This document shows positions 24,830 to 33,216 of a stretch of 59,166 nucleotides of DNA, in pieces (position 1 is the stretch's first letter; each line of letters begins with the position of its first letter). Position numbers and translations under genes: made by a program. Origin of the DNA: CALMFQ01 sp964495595 (lineage in GTDB: Bacteria; Pseudomonadota; Gammaproteobacteria; Burkholderiales; SCOH01); contig CAZBWH010000008.1 of NCBI GenBank assembly GCA_964495595.1, forward strand, positions 1 to 59,166, in the 5' to 3' direction. The notes under the pieces are model-generated. The model did no database searches. It had not been told where the DNA came from and worked only from the letters and a program-made list of their open reading frames with translations.

Positions 24830-25618
24830 TTACTGTTCGACGAACGCCCGTTCGATCACGTAATCACCCGGCTCGCCGATTCGCGGCGACACCTTGAATC
24901 CGCGGGCATCGAGCAGTGCACAGGTGTCTTTGAGCATCGACGGACTGCCACACAGCATGGCACGGTCGCTTTCCGGGTCCAGCGGCGGCAGGCCGATGTC
25001 GCTGAACAGCTTGCCGGATTCGATCAGATCGGTCAGGCGCCCCTGATTGCGGAATGGTTCGCGGGTCACGGTCGGGTAGTAGATCAGCTTGTCCTTGACC
25101 ATCTCGCCAAGGAATTCGTCCTTGGGCAGGTGTTCCTGGATGAACTCGTGGTAGGCCACTTCGCTCACCGTGCGCACACCGTGGAACAGGATCACTTTTT
25201 CGAACCGCTCGTAGGCTTCCGGGTCCTTGATCAGACTCATGAACGGAGCCAGTCCGGTGCCGGTGCCGAACAAGTACAGATTCTTGCCCGGCTTCAGATC
25301 GGACAGCACCAGCGTACCGGTCGGTTTGCGGCTGACCAGCAGATCATCGCCCACTTTCAGATGTTGCAGCCGCGAAGTCAGCGGGCCCTCCTGTACCTTG
25401 ATGCTGAAGAATTCCAGCTCTTCTTCGTAGTTGGCGCTGGCAATACTGTAGGCACGAACCAGCGGGCGGCCGTTGACTTCCAGGCCGATCATGACGAACT
25501 GGCCGTTCTCGAAACGCAGCCCGGGATCGCGAGTCACTTTGAAACTGAACAGCGAATCGTTCCAGTGATGCACGCTGATTATTTTTTCTACGTAAAACTT
25601 GCTCGACGGAGTCGTCAT
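24830..25618 (-). CDS. fpr: Ferredoxin--NADP reductase
   Basis: A 262-residue FAD enzyme that exchanges electrons between NADPH and ferredoxin or flavodoxin; it supports Fe-S repair and oxidative-stress defence. The FAD motif RAYSIAS (about 55-61), the NADP-binding GTGTGLAPF (about 118-126) and the C-terminal ERAFVEQ fit the bacterial subclass of plant-type reductases. It is divergent from a LysR-type regulator, the same arrangement as fpr/finR in Pseudomonas, and is followed by its own terminator. Confidence 0.95.
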   Translation of the reverse strand: MTTPSSKFYVEKIISVHHWNDSLFSFKVTRDPGLRFENGQFVMIGLEVNGRPLVRAYSIASANYEEELEFFSIKVQEGPLTSRLQHLKVGDDLLVSRKPTGTLVLSDLKPGKNLYLFGTGTGLAPFMSLIKDPEAYERFEKVILFHGVRTVSEVAYHEFIQEHLPKDEFLGEMVKDKLIYYPTVTREPFRNQGRLTDLIESGKLFSDIGLPPLDPESDRAMLCGSPSMLKDTCALLDARGFKVSPRIGEPGDYVIERAFVEQ

Positions 25619-25692
25619 GTCGGAACCTGCCTGTCCATGCGGAAATCTGGAAAAACGGCATTATAAATGAACGTCTTATATCTGAAAATGGC

Positions 25693-25712
25693 ATAATTCC
25701 GATAAGGATTAT
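25693..25712. promoter_or_regulatory. Imperfect palindrome between fpr and the LysR gene
   Basis: ATAATTCC (25693-25700) and AGGATTAT (25705-25712) form an inverted repeat with one mismatch around GATA, in the 111-bp divergent gap. LysR-type regulators often bind such AT-rich dyads; its role as the operator of the divergent regulator is inference. Confidence 0.4.
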
Positions 25713-25729
25713 CAATTTTTTGGATATAC

Positions 25730-26614
25730 ATGCACTTCACCCTGAAACAGCTGCAAGCCTTTGTTGCCGCAGCGCAGGATTGCAACGTATCGCGGGCGGC
25801 GCGCGCTCTGTCACTATCGCAATCGGCGGTCAGCACTGCGCTGGCCGAGCTGGAAAACCACTTTGGCCGCCCGCTGTTCGACCGGATCGGCAAGCGGCTG
25901 CAACTGAACGAAACCGGCAAGCAATTGCTGCCACGAGCCATCAATCTGCTCACCGAAGCCGAAGAACTGGAGCACTACGCCCGCAGCGGCGATGCGATCG
26001 GCCATTTCCGCATTGGCGCCACGCTAACCATCGGCAATTATCTGGCGCCGGGGCTGATTGGCGCCTACATGCGGCAATATGCGCAATCACGCATTCACCT
26101 GAAAGTGGCCAATACCTCGCAGATCATCGATGGCATGCGCCGTTTCGAGCTGGAGATCGGCCTGATCGAAGGCGAATGCTACGACCCGGACATTCAAGCC
26201 TTGCCCTGGTGCGATGACGAAATGGTGCTGTTCTGTGCGCCGACCCATCCACTGGCTGGCCGCAAAGATGTCAACCTGGAACAACTGGCGCAACAGGACT
26301 GGATTCTGCGCGAACCTGGCTCGGGCACCCGTGCGCTGTTCGACCGTGCCGTCACCGGTCGGCTGGCGCGGCTGAACATCCAGCTGGAGCTGGAGCACAC
26401 CGAGGCGATCAAGCGGGCGGTGGAATGCGGGCTGGGGATTGGCTGCATTTCTCGTCTGGCCCTGCAGGAAGCCTTCCGGCGCGGCAGTCTGCAGGCGATT
26501 GCCACACCGTATTTCGACCTGCGGCGCCGTTTCTATTTCCTGCTGCACCGCCAGCGGCAACGCACCCAGGGTATCGAGCGCTTTCTGTCCTTGTGCCGGC
26601 AGACTGCCGATTGA
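25730..26614 (+). CDS. finR: LysR-family transcriptional regulator (FinR-like)
   Basis: A 294-residue LysR-type regulator. The N-terminal winged helix-turn-helix is clear (FTLKQLQAFVAAAQDCNVSRAARALSLSQSAVSTALAELE, shown here only in part: AARALSLSQSAVSTALAELE), followed by a type 2 periplasmic-binding-like effector domain (about 90-290). Its divergence from fpr matches FinR, which activates fpr under superoxide and sulfite stress in Pseudomonas putida; the symbol is given on this context and is not certain. The ATG at 25730 has only a weak GGA upstream. Confidence 0.85.
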   Translation: MHFTLKQLQAFVAAAQDCNVSRAARALSLSQSAVSTALAELENHFGRPLFDRIGKRLQLNETGKQLLPRAINLLTEAEELEHYARSGDAIGHFRIGATLTIGNYLAPGLIGAYMRQYAQSRIHLKVANTSQIIDGMRRFELEIGLIEGECYDPDIQALPWCDDEMVLFCAPTHPLAGRKDVNLEQLAQQDWILREPGSGTRALFDRAVTGRLARLNIQLELEHTEAIKRAVECGLGIGCISRLALQEAFRRGSLQAIATPYFDLRRRFYFLLHRQRQRTQGIERFLSLCRQTAD

Positions 26615-26643
26615 GTTTTAATGTACAAAATTCCCTTGCAAAC

Positions 26644-26673
26644 CTGACAAAATGGGAAATAATTACATACAAT
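26644..26673 (+). promoter_or_regulatory. Candidate promoter of the DUF6502/DUF5666 pair
   Basis: CTGACA (-35, 26644-26649) and TACAAT (-10, 26668-26673) are 18 bp apart, about 30 bp before the start codon at 26705, in an AT-rich stretch unlike the surrounding GC-rich DNA. Confidence 0.5.
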
Positions 26674-26704
26674 TCATACCGACAAGGCTCGGCAGGAGTC
26701 CATC

Positions 26705-27568
26705 ATGCTGGACAGTGTGCACTCAGCTCATTCCCCCGCCCAGGCGCTGCTGCAGCACAGCGCGCAGATGCTTCGCCCACTGGTGCGGCTTCTGCTGGCC
26801 AACGGCGTCACCTGGCCACAGCTGACCCATGTACTGAAAGACCTTTACCTCGAAGAAGCGCGGCGGGCCTTGCTCGCCGACGGCCGGCGCGACACCGACT
26901 CGGCACTGACCCTGCTGACCGGGGTACACCGCAAGGAGATCCGCCAGCGCAGCCAGACGCAGGCTCAGCCGCTGCCCGATCTGTCGCTGGCATCGCAGGT
27001 GTTTACCCGCTGGCTGGCCGATCCGCAGTTCCGTGCGGCAGATGGCAGCCCGTCACCCTTGCCGCGCAACGGCGACAGTGTGTCGTTCGAATCGCTGGCA
27101 CGATCCGTCTCGCGGGACATTCATCCACGAACCATCCTCGACGAATTGCTGCGGCTGGGCCTGGTGAGCCAGCAGGCCGACGAGCGCCTGCTCCCCAGCG
27201 CCGATGCCTTCGTCCCCCGTTCCGGCCTTGCCGAACGGCTGTGCATGCTGGCGGCAAATGTCGGAGACCATCTGGCTGCCGGTGCGCACAACCTGCAGCA
27301 CCCGGACTCTCCGTTGCTGGAGCAAGGCATTTTTGCCGATCGCTTGCATCAGGCTTCGGTGGATCAGCTGCAGCAACGGGCCAGGCAGATCTGGCAACAC
27401 CATTTTGCAGCACTGGTGGCCGAGGCCGCCGCGCTGTGCGAGATTGACGAACCCCGTGGCGGGCAGCAGCGGATAAGGTTCGGCGTGTATTTTTACTCGG
27501 AATCGATGGACAACCCTGCGGAGCCGGCCGGCGCGCCGGCCGCTCACCACGGAAAGGAATCAAAATGA
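26705..27568 (+). CDS. DUF6502-family protein
   Basis: A 287-residue cytoplasmic protein without signal peptide or membrane helices. The N-terminal part (about 1-70: LRPLVRLLLANGVTWPQLTHVLKDLYLEEA) looks helical and resembles a winged-helix start; the segment TLLTGVHRKEIRQR is the most family-like stretch. This pattern fits DUF6502, of unknown function; a DNA-binding role is a guess from its helix-turn-helix-like N-terminus. The stop overlaps the next start (ATGA at 27565-27568), so expression is probably coupled. AGGAG precedes the ATG. Confidence 0.75.
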   Translation: MLDSVHSAHSPAQALLQHSAQMLRPLVRLLLANGVTWPQLTHVLKDLYLEEARRALLADGRRDTDSALTLLTGVHRKEIRQRSQTQAQPLPDLSLASQVFTRWLADPQFRAADGSPSPLPRNGDSVSFESLARSVSRDIHPRTILDELLRLGLVSQQADERLLPSADAFVPRSGLAERLCMLAANVGDHLAAGAHNLQHPDSPLLEQGIFADRLHQASVDQLQQRARQIWQHHFAALVAEAAALCEIDEPRGGQQRIRFGVYFYSESMDNPAEPAGAPAAHHGKESK

Positions 27569-28977
27569 AGATCAAATGGTTACATACCGCGATATTGGGG
27601 GCATCGTTTGCGGTGGCCGGCGTCATGCAGGGCTGCAACGGTGGTGGATCGGATGGCGGCACGGTGAACACATCGTCAGCCAACGGGGTGGGATCAGGGG
27701 GCAGCGGCTATGCCACCGGCACCGTGACCGGCTTTGGCAGCGTGTATGTCGACGGAGAGCGGATCGACGATCGCAGCGCCAGCAGCTTTGTCGAGAATAC
27801 TGGTGGCAGCCTGGCCGACGCGGACCTGAAACTGGGGCAGCGCGTAGAGGTGGAGACCGCGCAGCAAGGCGTTGCCAAAGCAATCCAGATCATGCCGGCG
27901 ATCATCGGGCTGGTGCAGTCGACCGACACGGCAGCGCTCAAGCTGGTCGTGGCCGGGCAGACGGTGCTGGTCAATACCGATGCTGACCAGGGGCCGGTGA
28001 CCGTGTTCGAGGGCTACGACACGCTGGCCGACGTCCAGATCGGTGATGCAGTAGAGGTGCACGGAGTGCCGGCCAGCAGCGGCAACCAGATCCAGGCCAG
28101 CCGGATCGAGAAAAAGCCGCAACCCTTGTCGTTCGTGCGGGTCAGCAGTGCGTTGAGCAATCTGAACACCGCCAGCAAGACATTCAACCTGGGCAGCCTG
28201 ATCATCGACTACGCAACGGCAACCCTGGTACCGGCCAGCCGCGAGCTCGCCAACGGGCAACGGGTGGTGGTGTTCGGACCGAGCGTCAGTGGCGACCGGC
28301 TGTCGGCGCGTTTCATCCGCATTGCCGAACTGAAGAACAAGGGCGTGGCCGCGCAACTGGGCGGTGTGGTGAGCAGCTACGACAGCGCCAACCTGACCTT
28401 CACGGTGAACGGCGTAAAAGTTAACGGCAAAGACGCGGTCATCACTCCGGCCGGGCAATCGTTCAGCAACGGCAGCTACGTTCTGTTGAAAGGCAGCTAC
28501 GCCGACAACGGCGAACTGGTGGCCAGCAAGATCGACATCCGACGCAAGGCCGTGATCGTGCATGAAGTAACCCTCAAGGGATCCGTTGCCGATTTCAGCA
28601 GCCTGGCCAGCTTCAAGGTGCGGGGCGTGAAAGTGGATGCTTCGTCAGCCACCCGGACCGGCTGCCCGGACCCCCTGGCTAACGGGCAGTACGTTGAAGT
28701 GGAAGGCAGCGTCGGCCGCGGCGGCATCACGGCCAGCAAGCTGACCTGCACCGAAGCCCCCGAAGCGGCCAGCATCGAGGTACGCGGCGTGGCCAGCAGC
28801 GTCGACGCCACAGCGCGCAAGCTGGTGCTCACCAGTGGCGGCAAGACCTTCGACGTGAGCTGGAGCGACAGCACCCGCTTTCTGGGCATTACCGCTGCCA
28901 ACCTGGCGGGCGCACCGTTAAAGGTGGAAGGCTATCTGCAAGGCGGGGTCATCGTCGCCCGCCGGATCACCCGCTGA
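27565..28977 (+). CDS. DUF5666 repeat lipoprotein
   Basis: A 470-residue secreted protein. The signal sequence ends in a lipobox (VMQGC, Cys at residue 28), followed by a Gly/Ser-rich linker, so it is a predicted lipoprotein. The rest consists of about six repeats of 55-70 residues, each with a pattern like GxVxxxDxxxxxFxVxGxxVxxxxxT...LxxGxxVxVxGxxxxxGxxxAxxI, as in DUF5666 (an OB-fold-like domain). Function unknown. It is translationally coupled to the DUF6502 gene and followed by a long GC hairpin. Confidence 0.85.
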   Translation: MKIKWLHTAILGASFAVAGVMQGCNGGGSDGGTVNTSSANGVGSGGSGYATGTVTGFGSVYVDGERIDDRSASSFVENTGGSLADADLKLGQRVEVETAQQGVAKAIQIMPAIIGLVQSTDTAALKLVVAGQTVLVNTDADQGPVTVFEGYDTLADVQIGDAVEVHGVPASSGNQIQASRIEKKPQPLSFVRVSSALSNLNTASKTFNLGSLIIDYATATLVPASRELANGQRVVVFGPSVSGDRLSARFIRIAELKNKGVAAQLGGVVSSYDSANLTFTVNGVKVNGKDAVITPAGQSFSNGSYVLLKGSYADNGELVASKIDIRRKAVIVHEVTLKGSVADFSSLASFKVRGVKVDASSATRTGCPDPLANGQYVEVEGSVGRGGITASKLTCTEAPEAASIEVRGVASSVDATARKLVLTSGGKTFDVSWSDSTRFLGITAANLAGAPLKVEGYLQGGVIVARRITR

Positions 28978-28985
28978 CCGTACCC

Positions 28986-29012
28986 GCCGCCCGGCAACCC
29001 TTGCCGGGCGGC
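28986..29012 (+). terminator. GC-rich hairpin after the DUF5666 gene
   Basis: GCCGCCCGGCAA (28986-28997) pairs perfectly with TTGCCGGGCGGC (29001-29012) around CCC, 9 bp after the stop. No proper T-run follows, so termination may be weak or factor-assisted. Confidence 0.45.
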
Positions 29013-29202
29013 TCCCCAAGCGCCTCCTGGTCGCCTGTTGCCTTTCTGCCCCAGTCGCCGCACCGCCTCCTCGCCACGCACGCCCGGCTGGAGTTTGCCC
29101 GCCTGACGTGCCAGTATTACTAGCAGTTTCTATCCGACGGCTCATTGAGCCAGCCCCCGCCACGCGCGGGTGGCTGCACCCCATTTCATCGAAACAAGGC
29201 TC

Positions 29203-31908
29203 ATGACACAGGCCACCTTGGCCGCCTCCGGGCGCACCCCACCTACTGTCCGTCGCTGCGTGCTCTGCCAGTCCGGAGGGGCGCTGCTGCTCGCCTCAAC
29301 TACCTTGCTGACGCTGGCCAGCCTGCTGATTGCCTATTTGCTTTTTCTCAGCCATCAACGCTATCTGGCCAATGCCGCGCAAACCTCGCAGAACCTTGCT
29401 CTCAGCCTGCAGACCTACCTGCATGCCCATTTTCGGACGGCTGATCTGGCGCTGCAAAGCGCCGCCGACCGGCTGGTGCAGCAGCAACGACAAGGCCGTT
29501 TCAGCGAAGCGGATTTTTCCGCATCCCTCGCCTCATTGCGCCAGCAGGTACCGGATGCTGAGGCAATGCGCGGCAGCGATCACTTCGGGCAGATCATTTA
29601 TGGCGAATCCTTGCAACTGGCGACCCGTTTCTCGCTCGAGGAACGGGAATTCTTCCTGCGCGTGCGCAATGGTGAAACGCTGGTGTTCGGCCGGCCGGTG
29701 CAGTCGCGGGTCAGCGGCCAGCCGGTGTTGCCGCTGGCACGGCCGCTTTACGACTTGCACGGCGCCTTCGCCGGCGCGGTTTACGTCACCACCCGCCTGT
29801 CGAGCCTGACCGGGCTGTTCCGGTCGCTCGACCTTGGGCCGCACGGCGCGATTACGCTGATCGATGCACAGCAACAGGTGCTGGCCCGCTATCCGGCGCC
29901 CCCTCAGCCGAATGGACGAGCGCTGCACGCCAAGGCTCCACAGTTGCTGGCAGCGCTGGCAGCCGGATCGCCAGGCGCCACCCGCGACCTGATCAGCCAG
30001 ATCGATCAGCGCCGGCGCATTGTCAGCACTTACCGGGTAGGCAACTACCCACTGTTCATTGCGGTCGGGCTCGACCGGGAAGCCGTGTTGCAACCGTGGC
30101 GACATGAATTGCAGATCGGGCTGTCGTTCCTGTTGTTGCTTGCCGGAGCGGTAGCATTGATGCACGTCGGCATGCGGCACTTCTGGCGAGCCCGGATGCA
30201 GTTGCAGCATCTGGACCATACCCGGATGGCCAACGATCATCTGGTGGCACTGCTGAAAGCCATTCCCGACCTGCTGTTCGAAATGGACAGCGATGGCCGC
30301 TATCTGGATTTCCGGGCGATGAACGACGAACTGCTTGCCGCACCCTACCCACATCTGCTGGGCCGGACCGTGCATGATGTCCTGCCCCCCGAAGCGGCAA
30401 CAGAAGTGATGCGTGCACTGGATGAGGCCACTCGCGACGGCGTGTCGTATGGCCGGCAACTGTATCTGCAGGTGCCCGCCGGGCCTCGCTGGTTTGAGCT
30501 ATCGGTAGCACGCAAGGACGAGCTGCACCAGGGTCGCCCCTGCTTCATTGTCCTGTCACGCGACATCTCCGAGCGGCGGGAGGCCGAACAGCAGATCGAG
30601 CAACTGGCGTTTTCCGATACGCTGACCGGCCTGCCCAACCGGCGGGTATTTCTCGACCGGCTGCAGCAAAGCCTGGCGGCCAGCGAGCGAAACCGGCAAT
30701 TTGGCGCACTGCTGTTTCTCGATCTGGACAAATTCAAGACACTGAACGACACCCGCGGCCACCGCTACGGCGACCAGTTGCTGATCCAGGTGGCCGAGCG
30801 GCTACGCGGCGTGGTGCGCGAAGGTGATACGGTGGCACGGCTGGGAGGCGACGAATTCGTGGTCATCCTTGAACAGATCGGCGAGCAGATGAACGACGCC
30901 AGCGCACACGCCATGGCGATTGCAGAAAAAATCAGCCTGCGCTTGCGCGAAGACTATCCGCTGGACGGATTGAGCCACCGCTGCAGCGCCAGCATCGGCA
31001 TTGCGCTGTTTTGCGGACACCAGGTCAGCCGGGACGAGCTGATCAAGCGTGCCGATCTGGCGATGTACCAGGCAAAGGGTGACGGGCGCAGCATGATCCG
31101 GTTCTTCGACCCGCAGACCCAGGCACGGATCGAAACGCGGGTAGCGCTGGAACAGGATCTGCAGCTGGCCATCGCCCGTGATGAGTTTCTGGTCTACTAC
31201 CAGCCACAGATCGACCTCACCGGTCGCTGCATCGGCGCCGAAGCGCTGGTGCGCTGGCAGAGTGGCACCCGCGGCCTGGTGTCGCCGGCCGAATTCATCC
31301 CGCTGGCGGAAGAATCAGGGCTGATCCTGCCAATCGGCCATCGGGTCATGATGCACGCCTGCGAACTGCTGCAGCGCTGGCAGCACCACCCGGCCACGGC
31401 CATGCTGACTCTGGCCGTCAATGTCAGCGCCCGGCAGTTTGCACTGCCGACCTTTTTCGACGAAGTCCGCCATTTGCTCAGCCACTACGGCATCAACCCG
31501 GCCCGTCTCAAGCTGGAGCTGACCGAAAGCATGCTGATCGACGGCGTCGAGCACACCATTGCCACCATGCGCCGCCTGCGCTCGCTGGGAGTACATTTCT
31601 CGCTGGACGATTTCGGCACCGGCTATTCGTGCCTGAACTATCTCAAGCGGCTGCCGTTCAGCCAGGTCAAGATCGATCAATCATTTACCCGCGACGTACT
31701 CAGCGATGCCAACGACGCTGCCATCTGTCGCGCCATCATCGCCCTGGGCAACAGCCTGGGGCTGAACGTGATCGCCGAAGGCGTCGAAACCGACGCCCAA
31801 TGGGTGCTGCTCAAGCACCAGGGCTGCCACTATGCCCAAGGCTACCTGATCGGCCGTCCGATGCCGCAAGCCGCGTTCGAAACCTGGCTGGCCGAACGCC
31901 AGCAATGA
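29203..31908 (+). CDS. Membrane PAS-GGDEF-EAL protein (c-di-GMP synthesis/hydrolysis)
   Basis: A 901-residue sensor. Membrane helices at about 27-50 and 304-327 flank a ~250-residue periplasmic Cache-like domain. A PAS domain (about 345-455) leads to a GGDEF domain (about 465-635) with an intact GGDEF motif at 548-552 and a product-inhibition site RxxD (Arg539, Asp542). The EAL domain (about 650-895) has EALVRW (EAL at 680-682), ELTESML, DDFGTGYS and KIDQSF, all residues needed for phosphodiesterase activity. Both halves therefore look catalytically competent; the net activity cannot be read from sequence. I chose ATG 29203, preceded by AAGG, over an ATG at 29170. It precedes an orphan dctP gene. 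Confidence 0.94.
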   Translation: MTQATLAASGRTPPTVRRCVLCQSGGALLLASTTLLTLASLLIAYLLFLSHQRYLANAAQTSQNLALSLQTYLHAHFRTADLALQSAADRLVQQQRQGRFSEADFSASLASLRQQVPDAEAMRGSDHFGQIIYGESLQLATRFSLEEREFFLRVRNGETLVFGRPVQSRVSGQPVLPLARPLYDLHGAFAGAVYVTTRLSSLTGLFRSLDLGPHGAITLIDAQQQVLARYPAPPQPNGRALHAKAPQLLAALAAGSPGATRDLISQIDQRRRIVSTYRVGNYPLFIAVGLDREAVLQPWRHELQIGLSFLLLLAGAVALMHVGMRHFWRARMQLQHLDHTRMANDHLVALLKAIPDLLFEMDSDGRYLDFRAMNDELLAAPYPHLLGRTVHDVLPPEAATEVMRALDEATRDGVSYGRQLYLQVPAGPRWFELSVARKDELHQGRPCFIVLSRDISERREAEQQIEQLAFSDTLTGLPNRRVFLDRLQQSLAASERNRQFGALLFLDLDKFKTLNDTRGHRYGDQLLIQVAERLRGVVREGDTVARLGGDEFVVILEQIGEQMNDASAHAMAIAEKISLRLREDYPLDGLSHRCSASIGIALFCGHQVSRDELIKRADLAMYQAKGDGRSMIRFFDPQTQARIETRVALEQDLQLAIARDEFLVYYQPQIDLTGRCIGAEALVRWQSGTRGLVSPAEFIPLAEESGLILPIGHRVMMHACELLQRWQHHPATAMLTLAVNVSARQFALPTFFDEVRHLLSHYGINPARLKLELTESMLIDGVEHTIATMRRLRSLGVHFSLDDFGTGYSCLNYLKRLPFSQVKIDQSFTRDVLSDANDAAICRAIIALGNSLGLNVIAEGVETDAQWVLLKHQGCHYAQGYLIGRPMPQAAFETWLAERQQ

Positions 31909-31925
31909 GCCCGCCGGGCTGCGAA

Positions 31926-31991
31926 CCGCATCCAGCCTGGCCTGCAGGCCAGGCTGCAAGGCAATGCCAGAGCGGCTTGCAGCCCGATGCC
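31926..31991. repeat. REP-like element with GGCCTGCAGGCC core
   Basis: The element contains CCGCATCCAGCCTG (31926-31939, also at 37112-37125), the palindrome GGCCTGCAGGCC (31939-31950) and a 24-bp tail (31967-31990) that matches 40353-40376 with one mismatch. It lies in the 185-bp gap between the GGDEF-EAL gene and dctP. Confidence 0.6.
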
Positions 31992-32093
31992 GGCCAGGAT
32001 TGAGACAGGACGGCAGGTCGGGCGGCTTTTTCTGGCAAGGCACGAGCAGATGGTCAACAATAACAACTCTGCCGTCTTTCCAGATTCCTTGCC

Positions 32094-33089
32094 ATGCGCC
32101 TTTCATTGCTGACCCTGCTGCTGGCCACGCTGCCGGCCCCGCTGCTGGCGGATGCGCCGGTTGTCATCCGCTTTAGCCATGTTGCTGCCGCCGACACCCC
32201 GAAAGGCAAGGCCGCAGACCATTTTCGCCAATTGGTAGACGAGCGCAGCAAAGGGCGCGCCAAAGTCGAGGTGTACCCGAACAGCCAGTTGTACAAGGAC
32301 CGCGAAGAGCTGGAAGCCCTGCAACTGGGCATGGTGCAGATGCTGGCGCCGTCGATGTCCAAATTCAATGCACTGGGTGTGCGGGAGCTGGAGCTGTTCG
32401 ACCTGCCCTACCTGTTTGACAACCTCGACGCCGTCCACAGGCTGACCCAGGGCGCGGTCGGCGCACGACTGCTGGGATCACTGGAAAACAAGGGCATCAA
32501 GGGGCTGGCCTTCTGGGACAACGGACTGAAAAATTTCAGCGCCAACCGGCCACTGCGCAGCCCGGCCGATTTTCGCGGGCTGAAAATGCGCATCCAGCCC
32601 TCGCGGGCGCTCGATGCACAGATGCGGGCATTGGGCGCTATCCCGCAACCCATGGCGTTTGCCGATGTATTTGCTGCACTGCAAAACCGCACGGTCGACG
32701 GCACCGAAAATCCGGATTCCAACTTCTACACCCAGAAAATGCATCGGGTACAGCCCTACCTGACCGTCTCCGGGCATGGTTACGTTGGCTACGTCGTGGT
32801 GGTGAACAAGAAATTCTGGGATAGCCTGGCGCCCGACCTGCGCAACGTGCTGGAAGAAGCCATGAAAGACGCCACCCGCTACGCGGCCGACATCGCCCAA
32901 CAGGAAAACGATACAGCCCTGCAAGCCGTGCGGCAGACCGGCAAGACCCAAATCATCACGCTGACCGCCGACCAGCGCCAGGCACTGAAAACGGCGCTGC
33001 TGCCAGTGCACCGGCAAATGGCCGGCCGGATCGGCGAGCCACTGCTCCAGGCAGCCTACCAGGCCACCGGCTTTCGCCCGCCCCACTGA
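32094..33089 (+). CDS. dctP: TRAP transporter solute-binding protein, DctP family
   Basis: A 331-residue periplasmic binding protein. The signal peptide (LLTLLLATLPAPLLA, cleaved near residue 19) precedes VVIRFSHVAAADTPKG and AALQNRTVDGTENPDSNF, which are hallmarks of the DctP family; GLKMRIQPSR carries the arginine that usually binds the carboxylate of a C4-dicarboxylate or related acid. No DctQ or DctM membrane genes are next to it, so it must pair with a transporter elsewhere or act as a sensor ligand carrier. It ends convergently with slt, with a hairpin repeat between them. Confidence 0.93.
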   Translation: MRLSLLTLLLATLPAPLLADAPVVIRFSHVAAADTPKGKAADHFRQLVDERSKGRAKVEVYPNSQLYKDREELEALQLGMVQMLAPSMSKFNALGVRELELFDLPYLFDNLDAVHRLTQGAVGARLLGSLENKGIKGLAFWDNGLKNFSANRPLRSPADFRGLKMRIQPSRALDAQMRALGAIPQPMAFADVFAALQNRTVDGTENPDSNFYTQKMHRVQPYLTVSGHGYVGYVVVVNKKFWDSLAPDLRNVLEEAMKDATRYAADIAQQENDTALQAVRQTGKTQIITLTADQRQALKTALLPVHRQMAGRIGEPLLQAAYQATGFRPPH

Positions 33090-33110
33090 ACGGCCAGCCT
33101 TCCAGACCGC

Positions 33111-33208
33111 CTGTCAGGCTTGAGCAATCGTCGCGAGCCGAGTGGAAAACGGGTAAATAAAGGCCGTTTCTCCCGCTGGCGCAACAGATCAGACGCCAGC
33201 CAGACAGG
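33111..33208. repeat. ~98-bp hairpin repeat, copy A
   Basis: The element starts CTGTC and ends GACAGG (inverted ends) and contains GCGAGCCGAGTGG, then an AAAACGGG block, and CCGTTTCTCCC...CTGGCGCA, which can fold back on itself. A closely similar sequence is at 58892-58992. Both copies sit in gaps between convergent 3' ends. Confidence 0.7.
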
Positions 33209-33216
33209 TTACTGGA

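Noticed and set aside
26425..27447. 340-codon frame across the end of the LysR gene and the DUF6502 gene
   Set aside because: It is an out-of-frame reading of two genes with good starts and family motifs.
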